Positions 1 to 6,234 of a stretch of DNA of 10,327 bases are shown one piece after another. Each line of letters begins with the position of its first letter. Position 1 is the stretch's first letter. The translations under genes were made by a program, and so were the position numbers. Location: NCBI GenBank assembly GCA_937873665.1, contig CALMYW010000154.1, positions 1-10,327 on the forward strand, given 5' to 3'. Under the pieces are notes generated by a model. The model was not told the origin of the DNA. It worked only from the letters and a program-made list of their open reading frames with translations, and made no database searches. The DNA is from an uncultured Sphingorhabdus sp. GTDB lineage: Bacteria > Pseudomonadota > Alphaproteobacteria > Sphingomonadales > Sphingomonadaceae.

Positions 1-2
1 AA

Positions 3-1187
3 AAATGCACCTATGTCTATGCGCAGGATGGCAAGGTTCGCATCCCCCGATCGAATGCTTACGTCACGACCGACCAGGAGCGCATCCTGCTGGTCGGGAC
101 TGACGACTTCGTCTTCAAGAATTACATCGAAGGACCTTTGCGCAAGCTCTTCGAGACGATCACCAGCAGCGAGCGCGGTACATGGCGCGAGGTCAAAGGG
201 CGTCGACGTGGTGCGATGCTGCCTGGAAAGACGTACGAGCTGACCAAGCTGGGGCAGCAGGTGATGTATGTCTGCTTTGGTTATGACCGGGAATGGGCAA
301 CTGCGTATTTGCACCACGAGTTCCATCCGAAGATCACGGTCATGCTACGCGCCATGCGATCCAACGCGCGGGTGATCCGCCGCTTCGGCGTAGCCGGTAG
401 CACGTATACGCAGGAGCTTCAGCTCGTGCAGGCCGTGGGGCGCGTCGTTCGCTTTGTGCGCCGTGTGGCACGGTCTTGGCGGTTCATCAACGCCATGAAG
501 GCGCATGAGCGACAGGCACAGGATAACTTCGAGAGCGGCCGCGAGTTCCTCTACTACACCGCAGAAGGCCACTCCAAGCTGCTGCTCCTGCGCATCGACC
601 TCTACTATCGACCGTACTACGACGTTGCGGGTGCGGATAAGGCGGTCAACAGCTTCCTTCGTTGGCTGCGCAGTCCCGCATGCAAGCGCAACGTTTTGCC
701 GAGCTACATAGGGTTTCTGATCAAGCGCGAGAACGGGCTGATCCGTGGTACGCACTACCACGTCATGGTGGTCTGTAAGGGCAACCAGCAACGTAGTGCG
801 TACTACTTGACGCGTCTGTTGGGCGAGCATTGGGCAAGGCTCACGGGGCAGGGGCCAGGCAGTTTCCACAACTGCTACGCCGATAAAGGCATCTACGACG
901 CCAACGGCTTCAATGGCTTGGGTGTCATGACGCTCGACGACTGGCAGAAGATGGCGGGTCTGCGTGCAGCGCTGTGGTACATGACCAAGGCTGATTGCGT
1001 GATCAGGGCCACCAACAGCAAGACCAAGAACTTCTGGCGCTCACCGATCCCCAAGAAGGTCCGCAAGAAGCTGGGTCGGCCGCGTACCGGCACGGACCCG
1101 CTGAGGTTGCTCCGGCGGATGCTGGGTGGCGAGAGAAGCAAGTATCCACCGGGTATCGGGCCCCGGGATAGGTCCCAGGGTAGCTAG
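3..1187 (+). CDS. Replication-initiator-like protein, inovirus Gp2 / YagK-YfjJ type (5' end outside window)
   Basis: The open frame has no stop back to the left edge, so the gene starts outside the window; 394 codons are visible. The nearest in-window start, TTG at 138, has no ribosome binding site and lies inside the continuous frame, so it is not the true start. The protein resembles the YagK/YfjJ C-terminal family, annotated in islands and filamentous phages as inovirus Gp2, a replication-initiation-like protein. Two signatures of HUH/rolling-circle initiators are visible: a His-Tyr-His triad in a hydrophobic strand (RGTHYHVMVV, HYH codons at 753-761) and, downstream, a Tyr-x-x-Lys site (WYMTK, YMTK codons at 978-989). 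The C-terminus is very basic (PKKVRKKLGRPR), fitting DNA binding. The inferred role is nicking or initiation of element replication. Family assignment is fairly secure. Catalytic activity is inferred from the motifs alone. Single-copy island relatives may be regulators rather than true initiators. Confidence 0.8.
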   Translation, partial: KCTYVYAQDGKVRIPRSNAYVTTDQERILLVGTDDFVFKNYIEGPLRKLFETITSSERGTWREVKGRRRGAMLPGKTYELTKLGQQVMYVCFGYDREWATAYLHHEFHPKITVMLRAMRSNARVIRRFGVAGSTYTQELQLVQAVGRVVRFVRRVARSWRFINAMKAHERQAQDNFESGREFLYYTAEGHSKLLLLRIDLYYRPYYDVAGADKAVNSFLRWLRSPACKRNVLPSYIGFLIKRENGLIRGTHYHVMVVCKGNQQRSAYYLTRLLGEHWARLTGQGPGSFHNCYADKGIYDANGFNGLGVMTLDDWQKMAGLRAALWYMTKADCVIRATNSKTKNFWRSPIPKKVRKKLGRPRTGTDPLRLLRRMLGGERSKYPPGIGPRDRSQGS

Positions 1188-1319
1188 GCTCGTGATCGTC
1201 AGAAGGACTCGCGCGGAACTGGGTCGAACCTGGGTGCGCGCCCAATTGGCGTTTAGGGCCGGGTTGAGAGCAGGGCCGTGCCTGATTGAAGATCTTGCTA
1301 GGCTCGGCCTGCGACCGTG

Positions 1320-2507
1320 ATGGTCGTCTTCTTGAAATCGGATCAGCGCATGGCAGGCAAACCATCAGTTGGTGAGTTGGAACCGTTCGATATGGTCGAG
1401 TGGAAAACCTTGGCGCCGAATCGCCATCCGATTGACGTCGCGATAGGAGAGCGAATGCGTGTTTACTACAAGATTGACGGCAAGAAGCATTTCGTGCGCG
1501 CGACAACCTGGAACGGACTGGTCAAAACGATAACAATGTCAGATGGCGTGACGTCATCGGCAGGTGAGCCAGGAGACAGTTGGTCGGACTACGACCTTCG
1601 TATGCTGCGGATCGGCCAAGAAGAGCTGGAAGATATTCGGAGGACGGGTTGTTGCAAGGTTTCAATTTTTACGAATGGGGGCTTGAAGAAATTCACAAGC
1701 CCATCAGTAGTGGAAACGACAGATGCTGGCGGGGTCGCCACGAATGCCAAGGATGTCCGATGGGAACATGTCGGGTTCCTATCTTGCTTTCTTGTTGAGA
1801 TTCGCAAATGGTCCAGGCCTGGGCATCCGAAGGTGGCTGCAGACCCCTCCGTGGCCTTCGAGCAATGTGCATTCGAGCCGCAGGTGACGAGCGCCGATCT
1901 CTATGTTGCACGTGTCGATGCCGAACGTCTTAGGCTAAGGCCTGCTTCGGAATGGAAGTGCGCAAACTATCCATTCAAGATTCGAGAAGGGTTTCCGTCC
2001 TTGGTCTTCTGGTTGTTTCAGGCTGCGTGCGCAATACGGGACTTGCCTGAAAGCAAGCCTGCGGATGTTTTGAAGTGGCTAGAGAGCAATGCGCCGAATG
2101 GGGAGTGGGAAATAAGGGGTATTAAATCAATAGCCGTGCTTGCGCATCCAGGCTACAGGCTTCGGGCAACGTTCGATTCCGTCTCATTGGGCGACTTTTC
2201 TCCTGCAGAGGAGCTGCTTCCATGTCGCCTTCCCAAGGGCCTTTGCCTGTTGATGGCGATTACCGAGTGGTGGCTTGATCAAATCGAGCGTGGTGCTGCG
2301 GACAGGAAGGCGCTCAGTTGTAGGTTGGAAAGCGCCTCCTTTGGGACGTGTGTTATTCCGAACCTGGTGAGGCTGATCTCCAAGAAGGGGATGACGTTGG
2401 AGGAGGGGCAGGATACCGTCGATGAGAATGCATTGCGAAGAAGGGAATTGACCAAGGAAATTGTTGAGAAGAGTGGTTCGAGTGACATCGCGCTGATGAA
2501 GTGGTGA
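1320..2507 (+). CDS. Hypothetical protein, 395 residues, no recognised family
   Basis: This is a long open frame with coding-like composition but visibly lower GC at third positions than its neighbours, suggesting cargo of different origin. I do not recognise the family. No signal peptide, convincing membrane span or nucleotide-binding motif is visible. It appears to be a soluble mixed alpha/beta protein with many Trp residues, for example WKTLAPNR near the N-terminus, EWWLDQIERG in the C-terminal third and a final W. The C-terminal 50 residues are charged and probably helical (ENALRRRELTKEIVEKSG). The start is uncertain: GTG 1317, ATG 1320 and ATG 1350 are all possible and none has a strong Shine-Dalgarno; ATG 1320 was chosen by codon preference. 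It follows the replication-like gene after about 130 bp without a clear terminator. A role as accessory cargo, for example defence or host interaction, would be a guess from position only. Confidence 0.7.
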   Translation: MVVFLKSDQRMAGKPSVGELEPFDMVEWKTLAPNRHPIDVAIGERMRVYYKIDGKKHFVRATTWNGLVKTITMSDGVTSSAGEPGDSWSDYDLRMLRIGQEELEDIRRTGCCKVSIFTNGGLKKFTSPSVVETTDAGGVATNAKDVRWEHVGFLSCFLVEIRKWSRPGHPKVAADPSVAFEQCAFEPQVTSADLYVARVDAERLRLRPASEWKCANYPFKIREGFPSLVFWLFQAACAIRDLPESKPADVLKWLESNAPNGEWEIRGIKSIAVLAHPGYRLRATFDSVSLGDFSPAEELLPCRLPKGLCLLMAITEWWLDQIERGAADRKALSCRLESASFGTCVIPNLVRLISKKGMTLEEGQDTVDENALRRRELTKEIVEKSGSSDIALMKW

Positions 2508-2519
2508 GGATCTGCGCGC

Positions 2520-2633
2520 ATGCGCGTCTTTGCTACGGCGCACGGTTTCAAGGCAGAGATAGCATTATCCGATTCCAGAAAATTTCAGATCTATATCACC
2601 CGCTTGAATCCAGACAGGCCTGGCTTCGCGTGA
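2520..2633 (+). CDS. Possible small ORF, 37 residues (doubtful, perhaps a gene remnant)
   Basis: The ATG at 2520 is preceded by GAGGA at 2506-2510 with 9 nt spacing, 12 bp after the stop of the 395-residue gene, so translation after that gene is possible. The product starts MRVFATAHGFKAEIALSDSR and includes the strand-like segment KFQIYITRLN, but ends after 37 residues. The adjacent frame stays open to 2695, so it could be the start of a longer gene broken by a frameshift. I see no known family. The start lies inside a 12-bp palindrome (2515-2526), which could also explain the local sequence. Confidence 0.2.
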   Translation: MRVFATAHGFKAEIALSDSRKFQIYITRLNPDRPGFA

Positions 2634-2672
2634 CAGTGCAACGCCTCAATGCACTCTTGGTGGAGAAGGATG

Positions 2673-2783
2673 ATGTGCCGCCGACCAACTCTTGAAGCAT
2701 GGACCTGCGTGGTCGTTGTGACCGCTGCAGTGCTCGTCGCGATCCATCGCTGTGGCAGCGGCCTTCCGCAGTTGCCTCGTTAA
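2673..2783 (+). CDS. Possible small single-pass membrane protein, 36 residues
   Basis: An ATG at 2673 (or the adjacent in-frame ATG at 2670) follows GGAG at 2662-2665. The product begins MCRRPTLEAW and then has an uninterrupted hydrophobic stretch TCVVVVTAAVLVAI, long enough for one membrane span, followed by a short basic and polar tail ending at TAA 2781. Positive residues before the span suggest an N-in orientation. It ends 16 nt before the 2800-2835 hairpin, so the hairpin could be its terminator. No family is recognised, and an ORF this short can arise by chance in GC-rich DNA. Confidence 0.3.
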   Translation: MCRRPTLEAWTCVVVVTAAVLVAIHRCGSGLPQLPR

Positions 2784-2799
2784 CCCACTGTTGCCGATG

Positions 2800-2835
2800 A
2801 CGCACAAGGCCCGGAGCGATCCGGGCCTTGTGCGT
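2800..2835 (+). terminator. Perfect 16-bp hairpin upstream of the amidoligase operon
   Basis: The left arm at 2800-2815 and right arm at 2820-2835 are exact reverse complements around a GCGA loop at 2816-2819. Only two T residues follow the stem, so as an intrinsic terminator it is weak. It ends 25 nt before the amidoligase ATG, so it may instead be a 5'-leader structure. Its 3' half resembles that of the hairpin at 7262-7293. Confidence 0.6.
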
Positions 2836-2860
2836 TATGGCGCCTTGCAAAGGAAGCCCC

Positions 2861-4291
2861 ATGACATTGGCTACCGACATCCTCCGCGATGCGGAGGGCG
2901 ACCTGCGCCTCTGCGCAGGATCATTGTTTCAGCGGCTTGCGATCCTCGAGGATCGTAGGCGCGTTTCCGCGTATCAGCGCGCGCGACCAGCACTGCCACT
3001 AAGCCTTGCAGCCGCTTTGGGCGCGGTTCGGGGCATCTGTCGCGATACCGCTTCCGAAACCGCCATTCGTGACATGCACGCTCTGGCGGGTGCTTCGCTG
3101 TCCGACCTCGAAGCGTGGCTGCACAACAGCAGGTTCGATGCCGATGCTTGCGCCGCCTGGTTTGATCGGGCTGAGGAGGCCTGCGGCATCCATCGTACCG
3201 AGGACGGTCATTTCACGGCCGACGCTTTCCGGTGCGAGCTGTATGAGATCTGGTACAGCCGGCAAACCCGCGCCATCGAGGTGGTCGTGCGCTGGCGCCA
3301 TGGCCTGCGCACAGTCGAAACCTGGTCTGAGGACGCGGTCGAGGAGTCTGCCTTCTTCTGCGAAGGCAGCCAGCGCTACTACGCCAGCAGTGCGTTCGAC
3401 GCCGGCCAAACCGTGGATGGGGACACCGTTTGTGACACCTGGGCTGAACTGAACGGCTACTGGTCAGGAAGCGATGGCCGCTGGCGGGACGAGGACGAGC
3501 GAGACGAAGATGATGACGACGATACATGTCCCATTCCCAGCTACCACGATGCGGATCGGCAGTGGTCTGTGGAGACAGCCCGGTTGTCCGCAGTGGCCTA
3601 TTACGGGCTGGAGATCGAGCTGTGTTTCGAGTCTGCCGGTGATCGGCTTGACTACTACGAAGAACTCGACTTCCCGAACGCTGACCTGACGGCGGAGCGC
3701 GATGGCAGCCTGGACGACGACCAGGGCTTGGAGGTCATCACCCGGCCCTTCACTCTCCCGGAGTTGCGCCAACACCGCAATCCGCTCCAGCAGGCCATGG
3801 AGGCCGCGGATCGTTACGACGTGGCCTGCCCGTCGCCCTTGGGCTACGGCGTCCACATCACCACCAACGCCCAACGCCTGACCTCGGACCACCGCCGGCG
3901 GCTGGTGGACGCCACCTACGACATGCGCGCCCTGACCGAGTTCGTGGCAGGCCGGAAGAGCAACCCCGAGTACTACAGCTACAACAAGGGCTGCCGGGGC
4001 GGGGAGAAGTACACCGCGATCAACGAGCGGTCGGACGGCAGCTTCGAGTTCCGGGTGTTCCAGGGCACCCCGGACTGGCAGGTCCTGCTGTCCTACGTCG
4101 AATACGTCGATGCGCTGACCGAGTGGACCCGCAATCCGGCCAACCCCACCCAGGGGCCGGTCGGCCAGGCCCTGTTCCGGGCCTGGACCTACGCCACCGG
4201 GCGCTATCCGGCCCTGTCCCGTCGTTTCACCACCACGCTCACCCAGGAGGCACTGGCATGTGCATTGCCATCGTTAAGCCGCGCGGCGTGA
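2861..4291 (+). CDS. Putative amidoligase (COOH-NH2 ligase, glutamine synthetase-like fold), 476 residues
   Basis: The start is ATG 2861, with AAAGGAAG at 2849-2856 at good spacing; the longer frame from TTG 2828 begins inside the hairpin and is rejected. The C-terminal half carries the signature of Amidoligase_2-type enzymes: GLEIEL (249-254), DGSL (281-284), GLEVITRPF (289-297), GVHITTN (330-336, where many relatives have HxH) and SFEFRVF (394-400). These are probable metal/ATP-site strands of the glutamine synthetase-like fold. Such enzymes are predicted to form amide or isopeptide bonds using ATP; no substrate is known here. The N-terminal ~240 residues are not recognised and end in an extremely acidic linker (about 209-221, RDEDERDEDDDDD). 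No signal peptide is seen, so it is probably cytoplasmic. The stop overlaps the glutamine amidotransferase gene by 34 bp, indicating translational coupling and a joint function. Family call is good; biochemical role is inferred. Confidence 0.8.
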   Translation: MTLATDILRDAEGDLRLCAGSLFQRLAILEDRRRVSAYQRARPALPLSLAAALGAVRGICRDTASETAIRDMHALAGASLSDLEAWLHNSRFDADACAAWFDRAEEACGIHRTEDGHFTADAFRCELYEIWYSRQTRAIEVVVRWRHGLRTVETWSEDAVEESAFFCEGSQRYYASSAFDAGQTVDGDTVCDTWAELNGYWSGSDGRWRDEDERDEDDDDDTCPIPSYHDADRQWSVETARLSAVAYYGLEIELCFESAGDRLDYYEELDFPNADLTAERDGSLDDDQGLEVITRPFTLPELRQHRNPLQQAMEAADRYDVACPSPLGYGVHITTNAQRLTSDHRRRLVDATYDMRALTEFVAGRKSNPEYYSYNKGCRGGEKYTAINERSDGSFEFRVFQGTPDWQVLLSYVEYVDALTEWTRNPANPTQGPVGQALFRAWTYATGRYPALSRRFTTTLTQEALACALPSLSRAA

Positions 4292-5037
4292 GCCTCGCGG
4301 AGGATCGACTGCGGCTGTGTTTTACGAACAACCCGGATGGCGCGGGCTTCGCCATCGCCAGAGACGGAAGCGCGGAGATCCACAAGGGTTACACCACCGT
4401 CGAGGCGTTCCTGACGGCCTACCGCCACCACCAGGTGGATGAGCATGCCGCCTTGGTCCACTTCCGGATCACTACCCGGGGCGACAACGGGATCGGCAAC
4501 CACCATCCGTTCCCGCTCTCGGTAGGCGCCCTGATCCACAACGGGACCATTGGCTGGCTTGGCAGGGCCAAGACCGGCCATAGCGACACCCGCCTGTTCG
4601 CGGATCTGTTGTTCGACATGACGGTTGATCAGCTCGTCCGGCTCCGTCCCATGGTGGAGCACAGCACCGGCTGGAGCCGGTTCGCGGTGCTGACCCATGC
4701 CGGGGAGTTCCTGTTGTTCAACCGGCCCGAATGGATCGAGGAAGACGGGGCGCTCTACAGCAACGACACCTACCTGCCCGAGCCGGGCGTACCGACACGG
4801 GCAGGGCTCTACGGCCAGGACCCGTTCCGCTGGGAGGGCGACCTGACCCTGACCCGGCTGACCTTGGACGGCACCGTCTACCGCGACGAGGCCCTGGAGC
4901 AAGACGTCCTGCAGGAATGGATCGCCTGTTACGGAGAACCGCCCACCGAACCGTGGGCGTGGGACCTGCTGGACGACATCACACGTGACTACATCGAGGA
5001 GGAATGCTATGAACTTGAACAATTGCACGCTGCGTAA
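4258..5037 (+). CDS. Class II glutamine amidotransferase-like protein, 259 residues
   Basis: The start is ATG 4258, behind a textbook AGGAGG at 4245-4250. This start places a cysteine at residue 2 (MCIAIVKPRG), the N-terminal nucleophile of Ntn-type glutaminase domains after Met removal; the longer frame from 4123 would bury it and is rejected. Further family marks are NNPDGAGFA (24-32), HFRITTRG (68-75, glutamine-binding Arg), NHHPFP (81-86), IHNGTI (93-98, oxyanion Asn-Gly) and SDTR (109-112, substrate Asp). The glutaminase domain spans about 1-200; the last ~60 residues are an acidic tail without recognised motif. No synthetase domain is fused, so the acceptor half must come from a partner, most simply the overlapping upstream amidoligase. 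It overlaps the next gene by 29 bp. It may supply ammonia or act as an amide hydrolase/transferase on the ligase product. The domain call is strong; the reaction in this operon is inference. Confidence 0.88.
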   Translation: MCIAIVKPRGVSLAEDRLRLCFTNNPDGAGFAIARDGSAEIHKGYTTVEAFLTAYRHHQVDEHAALVHFRITTRGDNGIGNHHPFPLSVGALIHNGTIGWLGRAKTGHSDTRLFADLLFDMTVDQLVRLRPMVEHSTGWSRFAVLTHAGEFLLFNRPEWIEEDGALYSNDTYLPEPGVPTRAGLYGQDPFRWEGDLTLTRLTLDGTVYRDEALEQDVLQEWIACYGEPPTEPWAWDLLDDITRDYIEEECYELEQLHAA

Positions 5038-5356
5038 CGGCCGCGAATTCCAGATCATCAGCCAGGAAGCACCGGGGCCGTGCCCAATCGTCCTGCTGGC
5101 CGATGGCAAGGCCCACCTGCTGACCGCCGAGCTCAAATGCCCGGCGGACAGCAATTACGACCTGATCCAGCACGACCGGGCGCAGACGCGGTTCTTCAAC
5201 GTCTACCGGGCCGCCGATGGCGGGTTCGTGTTCGGCAGCCGCGCATTCCGGACGGATGCGGCAAGGCGGGAGACGCAGGACTCGGAGCGCGCGCTGTTTG
5301 GACTGCAGGTCACCGTCGATGAGAACGCCAAGAGCGTGCAGGCCGCGATGACCTAA
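5009..5356 (+). CDS. Hypothetical 115-residue protein, third gene of the amidoligase operon
   Basis: The start is ATG 5009, with GAGGAGG at 4996-5002 and 6 nt spacing; an earlier in-frame GTG at 4985 lacks a binding site. It overlaps the amidotransferase gene by 29 bp, so it is almost certainly co-translated with it. The protein (MNLNNCTLRNGREFQIISQE...) is soluble, with no signal peptide or membrane span, and seems beta-rich in its first 80 residues (PIVLLADGKAHLLTAELK; RFFNVYRAADGGFVFGSRAF). Its C-terminal third is polar and probably helical, ending QAAMT. Cysteines are at 6, 25 and 44. I do not recognise a family. Because it is coupled to an amidoligase and an amidotransferase it could be their substrate, carrier or specificity subunit, but nothing in the sequence proves this. 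Confidence 0.75.
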   Translation: MNLNNCTLRNGREFQIISQEAPGPCPIVLLADGKAHLLTAELKCPADSNYDLIQHDRAQTRFFNVYRAADGGFVFGSRAFRTDAARRETQDSERALFGLQVTVDENAKSVQAAMT

Positions 5357-5385
5357 GGAAGGAACGACCAGGTCTTAAGGAACAC

Positions 5386-5407
5386 GGGCCATGTCGCAGC
5401 ATGGCCC
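5386..5407. terminator. Hairpin between convergent genes, possible bidirectional terminator
   Basis: GGGCCATG (5386-5393) and CATGGCCC (5400-5407) form a perfect 8-bp stem around a 6-nt loop. It sits in the 56-bp gap between the stops of the plus-strand operon (5356) and the minus-strand regulator (5413), where a shared terminator is expected. Neither side has a clean T run, although the minus-strand side reads into a T-richer stretch. The position supports the call more than the sequence does. Confidence 0.45.
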
Positions 5408-5412
5408 CGAGA

Positions 5413-5838
5413 TTAGGAGTCGGACGCGTCAAGCGCCAGCTGCATTGCCTTGCGTACCTTGTCACGCTCCCGCTTGGGCAGTGCCACGACTCGCAGCAAG
5501 GCCTTGACCAACGCAGGATCGGTTTGCAGGCCCCGCAAGAGCTCGGCAAATTTGGCTTGGCGCTCATCCGTGACTTGGCCGAGTGCCAGGATGGCATCGG
5601 CCATGGGTGCCGAGTCGGCCACCAGATAAGCAGGCGGCACCTGCAACGCCTGTGCAAGTTCGCCCAGACTCTCGAAGCTCGTGGCGGACGTCCGCTGCTC
5701 GTAGCGATTGATGCGGGTAGACCCCTTCGCCTTACCCAAACCCATGCGATCCCCCAGCGCGCGCTGGCTCAGGCCACGCAACTGCCGCGCCTGCAGGAGG
5801 CGTGCGGCGAACAGCGCGCGTGGCGTGGATTCGGTCAC
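5413..5838 (-). CDS. XRE-family helix-turn-helix transcriptional regulator, 141 residues
   Basis: Residues about 10-73 form a Cro/C1-type helix-turn-helix: LFAARLLQARQLRGLSQRAL (first helices), GDRMGLGKAKGSTRINRYEQ (turn and recognition region ending in the typical YEQ) and SFESLGELAQALQVPPAYLV (closing helices). The C-terminal part is helical and charged (PKRERDKVRKAMQLAL) and may mediate dimerisation. There is no peptidase motif of the LexA/CI type, so it is probably not inactivated by RecA-stimulated self-cleavage. The start is uncertain: GTG 5838 is chosen, TTG 5850 would add four residues, no ATG exists in frame, and neither start has a clear Shine-Dalgarno. It lies convergent to the amidoligase operon. 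A palindromic operator-like site lies about 60 bp upstream of the start, suggesting autoregulation. It may also control the lipoprotein genes to the right. Confidence 0.87.
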   Translation of the reverse strand: MTESTPRALFAARLLQARQLRGLSQRALGDRMGLGKAKGSTRINRYEQRTSATSFESLGELAQALQVPPAYLVADSAPMADAILALGQVTDERQAKFAELLRGLQTDPALVKALLRVVALPKRERDKVRKAMQLALDASDS

Positions 5839-5895
5839 CGGCAAAGGCAAGGAAAAGAAGAGCCCGAATCATGGCTTGTCCTCTACAGTTGCGGC

Positions 5896-5920
5896 AGACT
5901 CTACGTACTATGTAGAGTCT
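5896..5920. promoter_or_regulatory. Palindromic operator-like site upstream of the XRE gene
   Basis: AGACTCTAC (5896-5904) and GTAGAGTCT (5912-5920) are perfect 9-bp inverted arms separated by 7 nt. The half-site CTCTAC recurs at 5881-5886 and its inverse GTAGAG at 5937-5942, so four half-sites fall within 62 bp. The site lies in the intergenic region in front of the XRE regulator, the usual place for its own operator. No good -35/-10 pair could be assigned on either strand. Binding by the adjacent regulator is inferred. Confidence 0.6.
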
Positions 5921-6072
5921 AGGACATTCTTCATGTGTAGAGAAATGCCGAAAGCTCGTGGACGGAATCTCCCCAATGCAGTTGGTGTATCAGCGCGATC
6001 TCGTGACCGCGCCATAGATCTACATCTTGTCCAAGATCGAATCAGGGCGCCCACGGAGAAAAGGGGAAGCGC

Positions 6073-6234
6073 ATGTCGCAATGTGAACGAATCGGGTCGA
6101 TCCGAGTGGCTGCGGTTGTCCTGATGATGGGCGCATGCAGTGCGTCGTATGACCAATTGGCCCAGCTACAGCGTTCCTGGGTGCGGAAATATTCTCAATT
6201 TCATTTTTCTTGGAGGGGAGGCAAGAATGTCTAG
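6073..6234 (+). CDS. Small putative lipoprotein, 53 residues
   Basis: The ATG at 6073 has AGGGGA at 6062-6067, 5 nt upstream. The product starts MSQCERIGSIRVAAVVLMMG and continues A-C, giving a positively charged n-region, a hydrophobic core and the lipobox MGAC with the lipidated cysteine at residue 22. Cleavage would leave a 32-residue mature lipopeptide (CSASYDQLAQLQRSW onwards) with an aromatic and basic tail. The residue after the lipid cysteine is Ser, compatible with outer-membrane sorting. It overlaps the next lipoprotein gene by 8 bp, and its last codons carry that gene's ribosome binding site. It could be a leader ORF for coupling, a true small lipoprotein or a truncated remnant of a longer one. 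I recognise no family. Confidence 0.5.
   Translation: MSQCERIGSIRVAAVVLMMGACSASYDQLAQLQRSWVRKYSQFHFSWRGGKNV

Noticed and set aside
345..869. Minus-strand open frame of 174 codons opposite the Rep-like gene
   Set aside because: It is a shadow of the plus-strand frame, which contains family motifs; no binding site and no domain.
2515..2526. Perfect 12-bp palindrome CGCGCATGCGCG
   Set aside because: GC-rich self-complementary words of this size are common in such genomes; no T run or linked motif supports a terminator or operator.
4204..5154. Minus-strand open frame of 316 codons opposite the amidotransferase
   Set aside because: Arises from high third-position GC of the plus-strand gene, whose motifs are clear; the product resembles no family.
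5945..6124. Plus-strand ORF from ATG 5945, 59 residues, divergent from the XRE gene
   Set aside because: No ribosome binding site at a proper distance and a low-complexity Arg/Ser-rich product; the same frame stays open far upstream through the XRE gene, so it is probably a chance frame.
5908..6156. Minus-strand open frame upstream of the XRE gene
   Set aside because: Starts at a TTG without a binding site, contains the operator palindrome and has His/Arg/Ser-rich shadow composition.
6140..6226. N-terminal extension of the 275-aa lipoprotein from GTG 6140
   Set aside because: It would place 29 residues before a complete lipoprotein signal, and the strong binding site serves ATG 6227.
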